This document shows, piece after piece, positions 1 to 10,256 of a stretch of DNA of 64,000 nt. Each line of letters starts with the position of its first letter. Position 1 is the stretch's first letter. The notes under the pieces are model-generated. The model saw only the letters and a program-made list of their open reading frames with translations. It ran no database searches and had not been told where the DNA came from. Source of the DNA: Linanthus parryae (taxonomy: Eukaryota; Streptophyta; Magnoliopsida; Ericales; Polemoniaceae); contig JALGPY010000014.1 in NCBI GenBank assembly GCA_023055425.1, forward strand, positions 12,980,501 through 13,044,500, written 5' to 3'. The translations under genes were made by a program, and so were the position numbers.

Positions 1-322
1 AACAAATCTTACCCTTCTCAATATGATCATCGCTCATAGGCCTGTCAAACGGGCGGGTAGGGCGGGTTGCGCCCATTTATTAACGGGTTCAAGAGTAAAT
101 TAGCCCAGCCCGCCCTGCCCGTCTAACATGAATCTGTCAAATGGGCGGGCTATGATGGGTCTATACAAACCCGTGCCCGCCCGTTTAGTCAAACATTCTT
201 ATAACATTGCTACAATAGTCGATCACTAATATATCAACTATTTCATTACTACCACCACACCACCAACACCATTATCGCCACCACACCACAAACACCACCA
301 TCGCCGCCACACCACCACCAGT

Positions 323-432
323 AGCAAGGTGTTTTATTCTTTGATTTTTATTGTTTTTTAGGGAACCACCAGCAGCAAGTTGTTTTTTTCTTTGATTTTT
401 ATTGTTTTTGAGGGAATCAGCAGCAAGTTGTT
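323..432. repeat. About 50-bp tandem repeat inside the hAT element
   Basis: Two units of 51 and 48 bp plus a partial third, each beginning AGCAAG and containing TTCTTTGATTTTTATTG. They start at 323, 374 and 422. The repeat follows a CCACCA-rich low-complexity tract. Confidence 0.7.
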
Positions 433-581
433 AACAAAACAAACAAGTAAATATGGTGCAGAAAACATATTTAATTATTATAACAGTTATATACTCCTAT
501 ATATTATTTAATTATTTAATTTCAAAAAAAAAATGTATTATTTAATTATTTATATATGGGAAAAAAACAAGATACACAGTA

Positions 582-816
582 CTCCCTCCGTTTCGCCAGA
601 TTCTTCAAAAACTTATTTGGGTATTATTTGGGTCTAGCAATTTCGGTAGCAAAACGATTCAAGAATTTGAAATTTTTTTCATAGTATCGTAGAGTAAACT
701 TTGCTCTACAATATCACAAAAAAGTTACAAAATTCTTATTTTGTTTTGCTAACCAAATCTCTAAGCCCAAATAATACCCGAATAACTTTTTGAAGAATCT
801 GGCGAAACAGAGGGAG
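582..816. mobile_element. Stowaway MITE nested in the hAT element
   Basis: The 235-bp element begins CTCCCTCCGTTTCGCCAGAT and ends with a near-perfect inverted copy of the first ~40 bases. It is flanked by TA dinucleotides (580-581 and 817-818). CTCCCTCCG termini with TA duplications define Stowaway (Tc1/mariner-derived) MITEs. It has no coding capacity. It interrupts the hAT interior, so it is the younger insertion. Confidence 0.9.
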
Positions 817-1516
817 TAAAGAAGAAGTGACCCGAAGAGAGAAATTGACCAGCGCTGATTGATCGACGGAGGGGAAGTTCGTCGAAGAAGAACTCGCCGA
901 CTGGAGGAGCAGCGTTTTGGATCGACGGCGACGGCGAGGAGGGGGGATCTGAAACAGGGGCTCCGATCAGGGTTGTTCTGCTCGGTTGGAGCAGCGTCGG
1001 ACGAGAAGGGAAGATCCCCTGCTCCTTCGATTAAGGCTTGTAACCGTTGCTGGAGGGTCTCCTGATTGAAAAGCGAGATGGGTTGGGTGGGAACCACCGG
1101 AGCCGGCGGTGGATGGGCGTGTGTGTGCGGCAGTGGTGCGTGATATGAATGGGTCCGTCGTAGTGGCTGAGGACGACGGCGGAGGTTGTGGTGGTGGTGG
1201 CCAGGACGAATTTACGATTCATTTTGGATAGGTGGTGATGGTGGCCGGATGCCGGGGTTCTCGCCGGTAACAAACAACGGAAGAAGATGATAAAACAAGA
1301 CCGATGTGAAATTGTGAAAAGATATAAGCAGACCAGCTTCAAACCGGGTTAGGTGGGGCTCGTTTATCAGCCCATGCCCGCCCGTTTCAGGCATGGGTTA
1401 AGATGGGCGAGCCCATTTAGCCCATTTAGTTATACGGGCAGGTTGAAACCCATTTAATCACAATGGGCGCGGGCGGGTCGACGGGCTGGGCTTAAATTGA
1501 CAGGCCTAATCGCTCA

Positions 1517-1795
1517 GATCAAAAGGTGGGCTCCTCTTGGTCCTTCCGCTTCATTTGCATCTCCGCCACGGCTGTTGGGTCTACTTTTCCTTTCGCCGTC
1601 TTCTCCTTCATCGTCCTCTCCCTTGAAGCATTGCCTTCATCATCATTTCCCCGCTCTTTTTACGGGCCTTTCCACCACGACTTCCCCCACCAGATTCCTT
1701 CTCCTCGAATTTTCCCAATTCACCAAATGCTGCAGGACTGGTGTTTTTCACATCCATCAACAGTTTTTCTTCTATCTTTCATTCTCTTGAGGGTA
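1517..1795 (-). other. Possible degraded 3' terminal exon of an unrecognised gene
   Basis: On the minus strand this stretch reads as lysine-, glycine- and glutamate-rich coding-like sequence in two successive frames, separated by a likely frameshift. The second frame ends in a stop just before the hAT target site. I do not recognise the protein. It could equally be a chance GC-rich stretch. Confidence 0.22.
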
Positions 1796-2303
1796 AGTTC
1801 TTTGCATTGCGCCGCTTAGTTGAAGTTGTACCTGCAAGAAAAGGAAACATAAACAAACCTCACCAATAATGGTCCAAGCCACATGAGCAGGAAAAATGTA
1901 ATATCTACTTTTCATCGTAATCGGTACTTTAAAAAAAATTATCGTGTCATTTCACACATAAAACGAATGCGCATATCTAGGTGTCTTTGCGATGCAACAA
2001 CGTATACGAAACATAGAAAATCAAACCTAATTCAGAATCCGATGGATAATAATGATCACCATAAAGGTGGTAAAGAAGTCTAGCTGAATGTGTACACTTA
2101 ATAACAGAGGGAGACAACACATGCCCCAACCATATGAGAGGACCGGCATTGAAGATTATCATACTTTCCGAATTTTGCCCAAATGAATATTGCATCTATT
2201 GTTTGCATAAGAAAAACGTTACGAAGACATACTCAACCCGATAATGGGTAGGCACCAAGTTATAGAGATCACCTGAAGTATAAAAACCAGGCATTAATAT
2301 TGA

Positions 2304-2339
<36 letters not shown>

Positions 2340-3576
2340 ATGGCTTCCCATGAGCAGCATCTGGTAGCACCACATGTACATGATGACTGCTGAAGTAAAT
2401 GACTGCCCTGAAAATCTAGAAACAAACAGAAAAAACCAACAGAGCAAGAGCGAACCAAATCAGTTAAACTTGCGCGGCAAATTTACCTAGTATGAAATAA
2501 AGTTAAACAGGAGAAATGGATATCATCAAGGTCTTGGAAATTACCAAGTACAGAACTTGAAATTAGATTAAAGAGCACTGAATATTTCAGTGAAGTACAA
2601 GAATTAGATATACCTAACAAAGGCCTCCCTTGTGATGCAGGTTGAAGTTCAGCTATTTCAGGACCAGGGTTTCAGATTGTGAAGACCAAGTCCTTTTTGC
2701 GGCAGGACCTGAACCTGAATCTGCAAAATTACCTAGATGAAATCAAAATTTTACCTTTTCATGCTTACTATTTTGGCACATTTCACAGATTTCAGGATCC
2801 GATCAGCATAGATGAAATAAAAATGAAATCAAAGGGGGAAAGGCTTCTATTCGCAACTCATTGAAAGTGTAATATGAGGACAGGCTACACCACATCTTCA
2901 CATAAATTTGGTCACAATCCATTAAAGCTCAATCTAATCAGAACAATAGTTATACAGTAGCAGCAGGAGCTTCAGTTACAATTACGAAAATCAATATATC
3001 TCTCAAAATCTGACCTTAGGCTGTCGCGCAGTGTTAACATACAGTCATAATTGAACTTCAAATAGGCGTAGGCACGGTCTTCCACAGAGCTATTCCATAG
3101 ACATAGCTACTGCCTCATCTTCTTCAATCCGAATAATCTCACGTATAGAGCTATTCCACAACCATAGCTACAGCCTAACCCTAGATTGTCCAATTCAAGT
3201 GAGGAAGACTGAAAAATCATATTGGCAAGACAACAATACTACTGCAAGACAAGACAGTGATATTATGCGTAAGAATTCAAATTGGAATCAACTTCCATCA
3301 TTCAAATTGGAATGAGTATTCAGCTAGCATTGAGCCATGTCATCTTACAACCAATGTTGTTAACAGAGTGTGGACTGTGGACATGACAATTGGTTCTTCG
3401 ACAATCTTAATAGCATGCTAACACTGTTGCAGAGCAACAGTAGCCCCAAATCCTAAAAGCAAACAGCCCTCAGATGTGTAATTGAAACCATTGCCGAAGA
3501 AATTGGACCCAACCATGGCTGCAAAGAGTTTTTGCCGTGCCATGGATGGTACAATTTTTCAGCAAAATCAATGCAT
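1796..3576. other. Low-copy sequence with no recognisable gene
   Basis: Mixed AT-rich sequence that looks like intron or intergenic DNA. It contains a run of 32 A (2307-2338). A short minus-strand frame near 3430-3517 is too weak to call. I see no element termini and no recognisable domain on either strand. The same non-repetitive sequence type resumes after the Copia insertion. Confidence 0.5.
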
Positions 3577-3581
3577 TTAGT

Positions 3582-3706
3582 TAATAGTTATAGGACTCTT
3601 ATGTAAATAATTAGAGGACTAGTTGTATACTTTAACATTGTATTTTACCTATTTAAGGAGGTAAATAATCAATGAGAAAAAAGGGAAAGATTTCACCAAT
3701 CGTACA
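3582..3706 (+). repeat. 5' LTR of the short Copia element
   Basis: The 125-bp LTR begins TAATAGTTATAGG and ends CAATCGTACA. It is unusually short for a plant LTR, as seen in Ale/Retrofit-like Copia lineages. It is identical to the 3' LTR apart from one base. Confidence 0.92.
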
Positions 3707-3719
3707 TGGTATCAGAGCC
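3707..3719 (+). other. Primer binding site (tRNA-iMet type)
   Basis: TGGTATCAGAGCC immediately follows the 5' LTR. This is the standard plant primer site complementary to the 3' end of initiator methionine tRNA. Confidence 0.93.
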
Positions 3720-4336
3720 GCCCTAGCCACCGCTGCCGCCGCACTGCCTCTTCCTCTGCACTGCCGCCGTCGCCGCCATCACCTAGGGTTCTGATTGCTC
3801 TCCCTCTCACTTCCGCTACCGCCGTTCTTCTCACCATCGGGGTTCTCTAATCCCTGTGCTCTTTCCGACGATCTCTGTGACGAAGCCACCTGGTATCACC
3901 ATCGCCGTTCTCTGATTGCTCTCCCTCTCACTTCCGCTACCGACGACGCAACTCCTCCGCGAACGACGTCCGGGCGACCCCCAACGTGCAACCAGAAGTC
4001 TCTGTTCTCCTCATCAATTTCAATCCGCACTGGTCTTCTCTTTGGCTCCGATCCACTCGGCTGTTGGGTCAGCGCACGTTCCAGATCAGCGGCTCACCTT
4101 CACGGCTTTCTCAGCTCACGTTCTCGGCTCAGCCGCGTTCAGTGCTACTGCTAGACTCTCTTGCTCGGCTCTCTTGCTCAGCTCTCTTGAGAAGCCCCTT
4201 TTTGACTTAGTCATTTTTGTCCTTTACAAGCCAATACAAACTGAAGATGCCCATTGATTAGCATTCAATTATTTAATTGAATTATCTTCAATTAATTATT
4301 TACTGGTGCTATTTTGGGTCCACTTGATTTGTTGAT
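3720..4336 (+). other. Copia leader and gag-deleted region with a short direct repeat
   Basis: This stretch should hold the leader and gag. A segment of about 30 bp beginning TCTGATTGCTCTCCCTCTCA occurs at 3790 and again at 3911, so part of the leader is duplicated. No credible gag reading frame is present. Confidence 0.6.
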
Positions 4337-5674
4337 TTGGCTACATATACTCACGTCCATTTGGGGGTAACAATGTCACAACCTCACACCATCACTGCCC
4401 CCCTTTCGGCAACGACAATACAACCACAAGGTCGTCAGTGTCACGGTGACCGATGTCAGAAATCCCGTAAAGGGCGGGGTCGCGCTCCGCATCACACTGC
4501 GCCACCGGGCTATCCTCACGGCAGTTGGGTGTGGTGTCCTGCCCCATCGTCCCCGACTGCTCAGTCGGGCTCCTATCCCCCGACACCGGACTGGACACAG
4601 TCAGGACCCTCTCAGCCTACAGTTACGTCAGGTATTCTTGGTCCAGGACCTTCTCAGCAGGGCCTGACAGTCGCTTCTGCCTACCCACCTGCTACTGATT
4701 TGGGATCTCAGTTCTCTGACATGACACTCACGGATCAGACTTGGTATCTTGATTCCGGCGCATCTGCTCATCTCACTCTGCAGTCAGGTATACTCTCCTC
4801 TCTCTCGTCATCTTGTCCTTTTCCTAACATACTTGTGGGAAACGGCTCTAGCATTCCAGTGAAAGGATCTGGCAATCACACCCTGACCACCAACTTCCGT
4901 TCCCTTCACCTTAGAAATGTCTTACTCACCCCAAACGTTATCAAAAACCTAGTTTATGTTCGTCAATTCACTACTGACAACAATGTTTCCGTTGAGTTTG
5001 ACCCTTTTGGTTTTTCTGTAAAGGACCTACAATCGGGAGCCCTTTTACAGAGGAGCAACAGTTCGGGTGATCTCTATCCATTCCAGTCTGTCCCACCACC
5101 GTCGTCTGCTGTCTCTTTTGCTGCCTTTCCTGCTTCCGTTTGGCACAACCGCCTTGGTCATCCCGGGCGTCTAGTTTTAGATTCGCTTCGTAGTGGTCAT
5201 TTCATTTCTTGTAGTAGGCATAATTCAGAAGCTCTTTGTCATGCTTGTCAAATTAGTAAACACGTGCGTTTGCCTTTTTCACCATATACTTCTTCTACTT
5301 CTAGTCCATTTGACATTGTTCACAGTGATCTATGGACATCTCCGGTCTTAAGCAAATCGCACTACAAATACTACCTACTTCTCTTAGATGACTATACCCA
5401 CTTTCTCTGGGTTTTCCCACTTAAACAGAAAAGCGAAGCGATATCAAAATTTAAACAATTCACTACTTTTGTACAAACTCAATTTGAGCGACCCATCAAA
5501 ACTTTTCAATGTGACCTTGGTGGAGAATTTGATAATGGCTCTTTTCACTCTCACGCCATTAATCATGGACTTGTCTTCCGGTTTGCGTGTCCTCAGACGT
5601 CATCTCAAAATGGCAAAGCTCAACGCATGATTCGTCGAATCAATGACATCAGTCGTGCCCTTTGTCATGGATGA
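4337..5674 (+). pseudogene. Copia protease-integrase fragment
   Basis: Open frame of 445 codons. The first ~130 residues are a rearranged proline- and serine-rich stretch without a zinc knuckle. The protease motif YLDSGASAH lies near 4745. A GAG-pre-integrase segment with H and C residues follows (about 5145-5265), then the integrase core. The first two catalytic aspartates appear in HSDLW and QCDLGGEF. The expected catalytic glutamate in NGKAERM is glutamine here (NGKAQRM), and the frame ends shortly after. The integrase C-terminal half is deleted and the next frame starts directly at the RT linker. A functional integrase cannot be made. The start codon is arbitrary because gag is missing. 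Confidence 0.85.
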
Positions 5675-7238
5675 TTCCATCTCGCCCCTTCCCAAATCCC
5701 CCATCCTAGCCTTGTCGGATCCTCACTGGAAAGCGGCCATGGATGATGAGTTTGGAGCTATGGTTACGAACCACACTTTGGATCTGGTTCCTCGCCCGGC
5801 AGGGGCTAATGTTTTGCGATCTATGTGGCTCTTTCGCCACAAGTTTCGCGCTGATGGTAGTCTGCAACGCTATAAGGCGCGATTGGTAGCTAATGGGAAG
5901 TCCCAGATGGTTGGGATTGATTGTGAGGAGACTTTCAGCTCGGTTGTCAAACCGACCACCATCCGTACAGTTCTCAGCATTGCCGTCACGCGCTCTTGGC
6001 CTATCCGTCAGCTGGATGTCAAGAACGCTTTTCTTCATGGTGATCTCTCTGAGACGGTGTACATGCATCAGCCCCCTGGCTACCGCGACACACGCCATCC
6101 TGACTTTGTTTGCCGGTTACACAAATCCTTATATGGTCTGAAGCAGGCTCCCCGTGCTTGGTTTCAGCGATTTGCCACCGTCCTCACACAGACTATCGGT
6201 TTCTCTGGTTGTTCCTGTGATGAGTCTCTCTTCGTCTACAGTCGTGGCTCGGACATCGTCTACCTCCTGCTCTATGTGGATGATATTGTCATCACTGGGT
6301 CGTCTCCGGTTGTCTTGGATCAGATTGTCTCCCAGCTCTCTGGAGAGTTTGCAATGACTGACCTGGGCCATCTGCATCACTTTCTGGGCATTGCTGTCAC
6401 CCGCGATTCGTCCGGCTTGTTCCTGTCTCAGCATCAGTATGCGACCGACATTCTTCGTCGTGCCTCTATGTCGACCTGTAAGTCTACTGCCACCCCTGTT
6501 GAGGTAGGAAGTAAACTCACAGCTACATCTGGTCCGCCGGTTGCTGATCCTACATTATACCGCAGCCTTGCCGGGGCCTTGCAGTACCTCACGTTCACTC
6601 GACCAGACATCCAGTATGCAGTTCAGCAGGTTTGTCTCTTCATGCATGACCCCCGTGAGTCGCACTTTCATGCCCTGAAGCGTATCTTGCACTACATCAG
6701 TGGCACACTCGAGTATGGTCTTCGACTCTCTGCCTCCGCTGCTGATTCCCTCACCGCCTACACTGACGCAGATTGGGCTGGTTGTCCGGACACGCGCCGC
6801 TCCACTTCTGGTTATTGTGTCTTCTATGGGGACAATCTTCTGAGTTGGTCGTCCAAGCGACAGGCCACGGTATCTCGTTCTAGTGCTGAGGCTGAGTATC
6901 GCGGTGTTGCTAACGCCGTATCCGAACTCTGCTGGGTCCGGAACTTGCTTATTCAGCTTCGTGTCACCCCGCCTCGGGCCACTGTCGTGTATTGCGACAA
7001 TGTGAGTGCTGTCTATCTCTCTGGTAATCCTGTTCAGCATCACCGCACTAAGCATGTTGAGATTGATCTACACTTCGTTCGTGAGAAGGTTCGTTTGGGT
7101 CAGCTTCGCTTGTTGCACATTCCAGCAGATTATCAGTACGCCGACATCTTCACCAAGGGTCTTCCTCGGCCCTTGTTCCAGCGCTTCCGTTCCAGTCTCA
7201 GTGTTGGCACGCCTACAGTTTCGACTGCGGGGGAGTAA
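5643..7238 (+). CDS. Copia reverse transcriptase-RNase H (orphan polyprotein part)
   Basis: A 531-codon frame without internal stops, in a different frame from the integrase fragment and overlapping it slightly. It carries the Copia RT (DPHWKAAM at the start, RYKARLVA, QLDVKNAFLHG, LYGLKQAPRAW) with an intact YVDD active site near 6275. RNase H follows (YTDADWAG, SSAEAEYRG, YCDNVSA, HVEIDLHF). The TAA stop coincides with the first three bases of the 3' LTR. In a complete element this is the C-terminal part of one polyprotein, released by protease. Here it has lost its upstream partner, and the ATG used is only the first in frame. Confidence 0.85.
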   Translation: MTSVVPFVMDDSISPLPKSPILALSDPHWKAAMDDEFGAMVTNHTLDLVPRPAGANVLRSMWLFRHKFRADGSLQRYKARLVANGKSQMVGIDCEETFSSVVKPTTIRTVLSIAVTRSWPIRQLDVKNAFLHGDLSETVYMHQPPGYRDTRHPDFVCRLHKSLYGLKQAPRAWFQRFATVLTQTIGFSGCSCDESLFVYSRGSDIVYLLLYVDDIVITGSSPVVLDQIVSQLSGEFAMTDLGHLHHFLGIAVTRDSSGLFLSQHQYATDILRRASMSTCKSTATPVEVGSKLTATSGPPVADPTLYRSLAGALQYLTFTRPDIQYAVQQVCLFMHDPRESHFHALKRILHYISGTLEYGLRLSASAADSLTAYTDADWAGCPDTRRSTSGYCVFYGDNLLSWSSKRQATVSRSSAEAEYRGVANAVSELCWVRNLLIQLRVTPPRATVVYCDNVSAVYLSGNPVQHHRTKHVEIDLHFVREKVRLGQLRLLHIPADYQYADIFTKGLPRPLFQRFRSSLSVGTPTVSTAGE

Positions 7239-7360
7239 TAGTTATAGGACTCTTATGTAAATAATTAGAGGACTAGTTGTATACTTTAGCATTGTATTTT
7301 ACCTATTTAAGGAGGTAAATAATCAATGAGAAAAAAGGGAAAGATTTCACCAATCGTACA
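7236..7360 (+). repeat. 3' LTR of the short Copia element
   Basis: Matches the 5' LTR over 125 bp with one difference. It is followed by the target duplication TTAGT. Confidence 0.92.
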
Positions 7361-7365
7361 TTAGT

Positions 7366-9689
7366 ATCATCACTGCCTCTTGTAGCAGTTTATGTCTTAG
7401 TTAATCATCGAAAATTGGCATATTATAATACGCAGTACTCCGTCCATGGCCAAGGTATGAAACACAAACCCACAAACGGTGACGGTTACTCGATTCGTTG
7501 CGAGGACTGCGAAACTTAAAAGAAGACAAATTCCCTGAACGATTTTACTTCAATGCATACAATCCTTGTGACAGTGCGCAGTCAGACAGGAGACTAAATC
7601 AGAACCAATTGATATCTTATGAGCCAAACGCATTTCATGTATCTCAGGTATAACGATCTCTACCGTCCTGAGCAATGAAACATGGACATATTCAAATTTC
7701 TTTTGATACTGAAAAATCAGTGTATCAACCAGTGGATGCAAATGCGACGCATTGAGCTCCTACTTGATATGAACTATCCTATCGACAGAATCGGCACACA
7801 AGGATTGCAATGAAAAAGTCTTATAAATCAAATCAGTCAATCACCACAAAAGTTGTGGCACCTTGTATATCAAGAACCACCAGCACAACCCAACCAACTT
7901 AATTCCCAATTTCCAGCCAACCACAAACTGACACGTATGCAAGAGAGCCACGTGTGTCAGCAAACTCTTTCCTTCATACTCAGGTAGTAGATAGAGTATT
8001 GCAGTATAGCGCACAACATGATAGGGAAGGAAAGAGGCTCAGATCAGTAGGCGCATTCGGACTTAACCAACCCCACAATGTCGTGGCTGCAACAGGGTAG
8101 AGATAAGCATCTCTCTCAATTGCCCCGCCAAGCTATGGGTGGATTCGTTGTCCGAGATGCGCTACGAATATATCATCACAGCCCCTGACAATAGTCGGAT
8201 ATAGGAGACGCTACAACTTCGGCCTAAGATGGCCCGCATGAACCAGAGTGCGAACAATCTGCCGGGTTTGAGTTACCTCCCAGTGCATTGTGGTTAAGAC
8301 CTCCGGCAGGCTACATCAGTGAGGCTGAAGCAGGTGCCTCCGGACCGTTGTCAGGTAACAGGTTTGATAGATAATCACCTCAACTTGTAAGTGATCAGCA
8401 TAAGTCTTCAAAATCAAATATGGTATAATCTAACCTGGTGACGTGTTTCAAATGTCGCTTCTCCAGAATAGTGACAGCCACGATATCTGCAAGCACTCAA
8501 AAGAAATCATGTAGGAAAAATCAAAACTGCAAGCGCTAAAAAGAAAGAATATTAAGGGAAAAACCAAATGAATAAATGCCTTGGCTCATTCTCACTGCAC
8601 AGTTTCAATAGGCAACAATTTCACAAAGGAAGAAAATATCAGAATTCATTGCTTCTAGTGTTCATTGCTACAGTTTTGAAAGTCTATGTGCGACAATGAC
8701 ATGGTTTTGGGTGGAAAAAGTGAACAGAGAAGCTCATAGGTGAGTGAAAAGAGTTCTAAAAACATGAAAGAGCTAACATATCAACGGCAAATAAGCATGT
8801 AATTCTACTGAAAAGCCTTCGTCGGCTGTAGTGGCGCAAATACAGTGAAGTAAAGTTTTATCATTTTAGAAAGTCTAAACCTGAATATAAATGTCTGATT
8901 TACTGATTAGTTTCAGATATTCACTTTGAAGGAACTTCCGCAGAATCCGTCTCCCTAAAACACTTTCAAGTTTCTATACAAAAAAAAAACCAAAAGCTGA
9001 ATAATTAAAACACTCAAATTATAACTCAAGTCCTACTAATATTGGGGGAGAGAAGCGCAGTATCTTACAAAAAGCTGAATAGCAAGACATTATGATGACG
9101 TATATGCTTAACAGATATACTCTGAGAAGCTCTATATGGCACCGAAAGACGGTGTTTATATGGCATAAAAAGTTTGCCTTCAACCGGCAATAACTCACCC
9201 AGTCACCCGCATCAGTTTGATGCGGCAATGTTATTGGCGGGCCGGTTCCATTAGCCTTGCAAGGTCTTACATTGTTTGAACTGGACCCACCAATTCTTAA
9301 CAACACAATCATTGCAAAATAGCTATAAAGGTTATATTTACTTCATAAACAGTGGTCTAGTTCATCAAATAAGCAGAGAATAACAAACTGCCTATAACCC
9401 AGAAACACCCATTGATTCCTTTTACGAATGAGCCCATTAATGTTCATTCCGAATCAGAACCAATATCAGACACACCCTTCTACCTGATTTCAATAACGAA
9501 AAATAGACGACATACAAAGAAGAACCCATGAAGTTCAAAATTTTCAATGCAACCACAATGTTGCCTACAAAATAGTCATGGAAAAGAACAAAAGAGAACA
9601 ATACCTTTCAACATAGTTCTTCACATGGATAATCAGACTTCTTTGAACTCAAATAAGCATCAGGCAACGTGGCCCCGAACAATGCGGAT
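7366..9689. other. Low-copy sequence, no gene recognised
   Basis: AT-rich intron-like DNA with a GC-richer island (about 8030-8345) that matches nothing I recognise on either strand. On the minus strand a 48-bp exon-like segment (about 8440-8487) is bounded by TTGCAG and CAG/GTTAGA. A stretch at 9220-9312 is open on the minus strand but its identity is unclear. I see no transposon ends here. Confidence 0.45.
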
Positions 9690-10049
9690 CTTCATCATTC
9701 GGAGGAGATATCATGTCCCTGAGGATGTTAGGCTATGTAGTCAGAGGAAACCCATTGTTAATCATCTCATCCAGGAGTCATTCAGAGTTCAAGCGTAATT
9801 GTCCAAAGTCCTACTGCTCTTATCACTCCATGTCATGCCAAGAGCGACGTGTATGAAATCATAATCCGATTTCTGTCCACGTTTTTAAAGGAAAAAAAAA
9901 GGACGTACGCGAAGAATTAGAAAATGATGTTCACGAATAAGGCAACTGACAGAATATTTTGTATAAATACCTGATATACAACAACAAAGTTATCCTTAAT
10001 CAAATCTTCATTCAGCCCTTCAAGATAATCAGTTATGACATCAGTTACC
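9690..10049 (-). pseudogene. AP3M: AP-3 complex mu subunit gene remnant (two exons)
   Basis: On the minus strand, 10049-9971 is bounded by acceptor TTTGCAG and donor CAG/GTATTT. It encodes a segment ending LNEDLIKDNFVVVYQ, the conserved longin-domain stretch of the AP-3 mu chain. After a ~193-bp intron, about 9777-9690 encodes LLDEMINNGFPLTT, a TAG stop, then PNILRDMISPPN, which is the next piece of the same protein. AP-3 mu is the medium chain of the adaptor that sorts cargo to vacuole or lysosome membranes. The stop replaces a normally conserved glutamate codon. The second exon lacks an AG at its acceptor (TGA/CTCC) and its frame drifts afterwards. The first coding exon and the C-terminal mu homology domain are not found, so this is a fragmentary pseudogene. 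Confidence 0.82.
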
Positions 10050-10256
10050 CTGCAAAGAATCTAAAATGAAGAGTAAAATATGTGTTTCGAACGGAAATTT
10101 GAATTCATAGTATCCGAAGCATAACAATTTTATGATCAGATCATTCTACCAAATTAAATGTCTTTGTCAACTCTACCGCCGTTATAACACCATATACGTC
10201 GGCTATATGAAACTACAACCTTTTTTTTTTTTGGGGTACAAAGGAGAGTTACAACT

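Larger units (their letters stand above)
37..1508. mobile_element. Non-autonomous hAT-type DNA element
   Basis: The element starts with TAGGCCTGTCAA and ends with its inverted complement TTGACAGGCCTA. Both ends are flanked by the 8-bp direct duplication ATCGCTCA (29-36 and 1509-1516). An 8-bp duplication with short terminal inverted repeats is the hAT signature. The subterminal zones are full of GGGCGGG/CCCGCCC and GCCCATTTA motifs, as expected for hAT transposase binding regions. No transposase reading frame is present, so it would need a helper in trans. The interior holds a CACCA-rich tract (about 240-320), a 50-bp tandem repeat, a nested Stowaway element and a GC-rich block (about 840-1340) that does not resemble the ends. 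Confidence 0.85.
3582..7360 (+). mobile_element. Copia LTR retrotransposon, internally deleted, recent
   Basis: Two 125-bp LTRs (3582-3706, 7236-7360) are flanked by the 5-bp duplication TTAGT (3577-3581, 7361-7365). A tRNA-iMet-type primer site follows the 5' LTR and a purine tract (TGCGGGGGAG) precedes the 3' LTR. The domain order protease, integrase, RT, RNase H identifies Ty1/Copia. At 3.8 kb it lacks most of gag and the integrase C-terminus. By eye the LTRs differ at one base (A/G near 3636 and its counterpart), so insertion was recent even though the copy could move only with outside help. Confidence 0.93.

Noticed and set aside
5706..7055. Minus-strand frames opposite Copia RT-RNase H
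   Set aside because: Shadows of the strong plus-strand RT frame with YVDD and RNase H motifs.
9220..9312. Possible third AP-3 mu exon on the minus strand
   Set aside because: Only a short GSSSNNV-like similarity; the rest does not match the family and no good splice sites are present.
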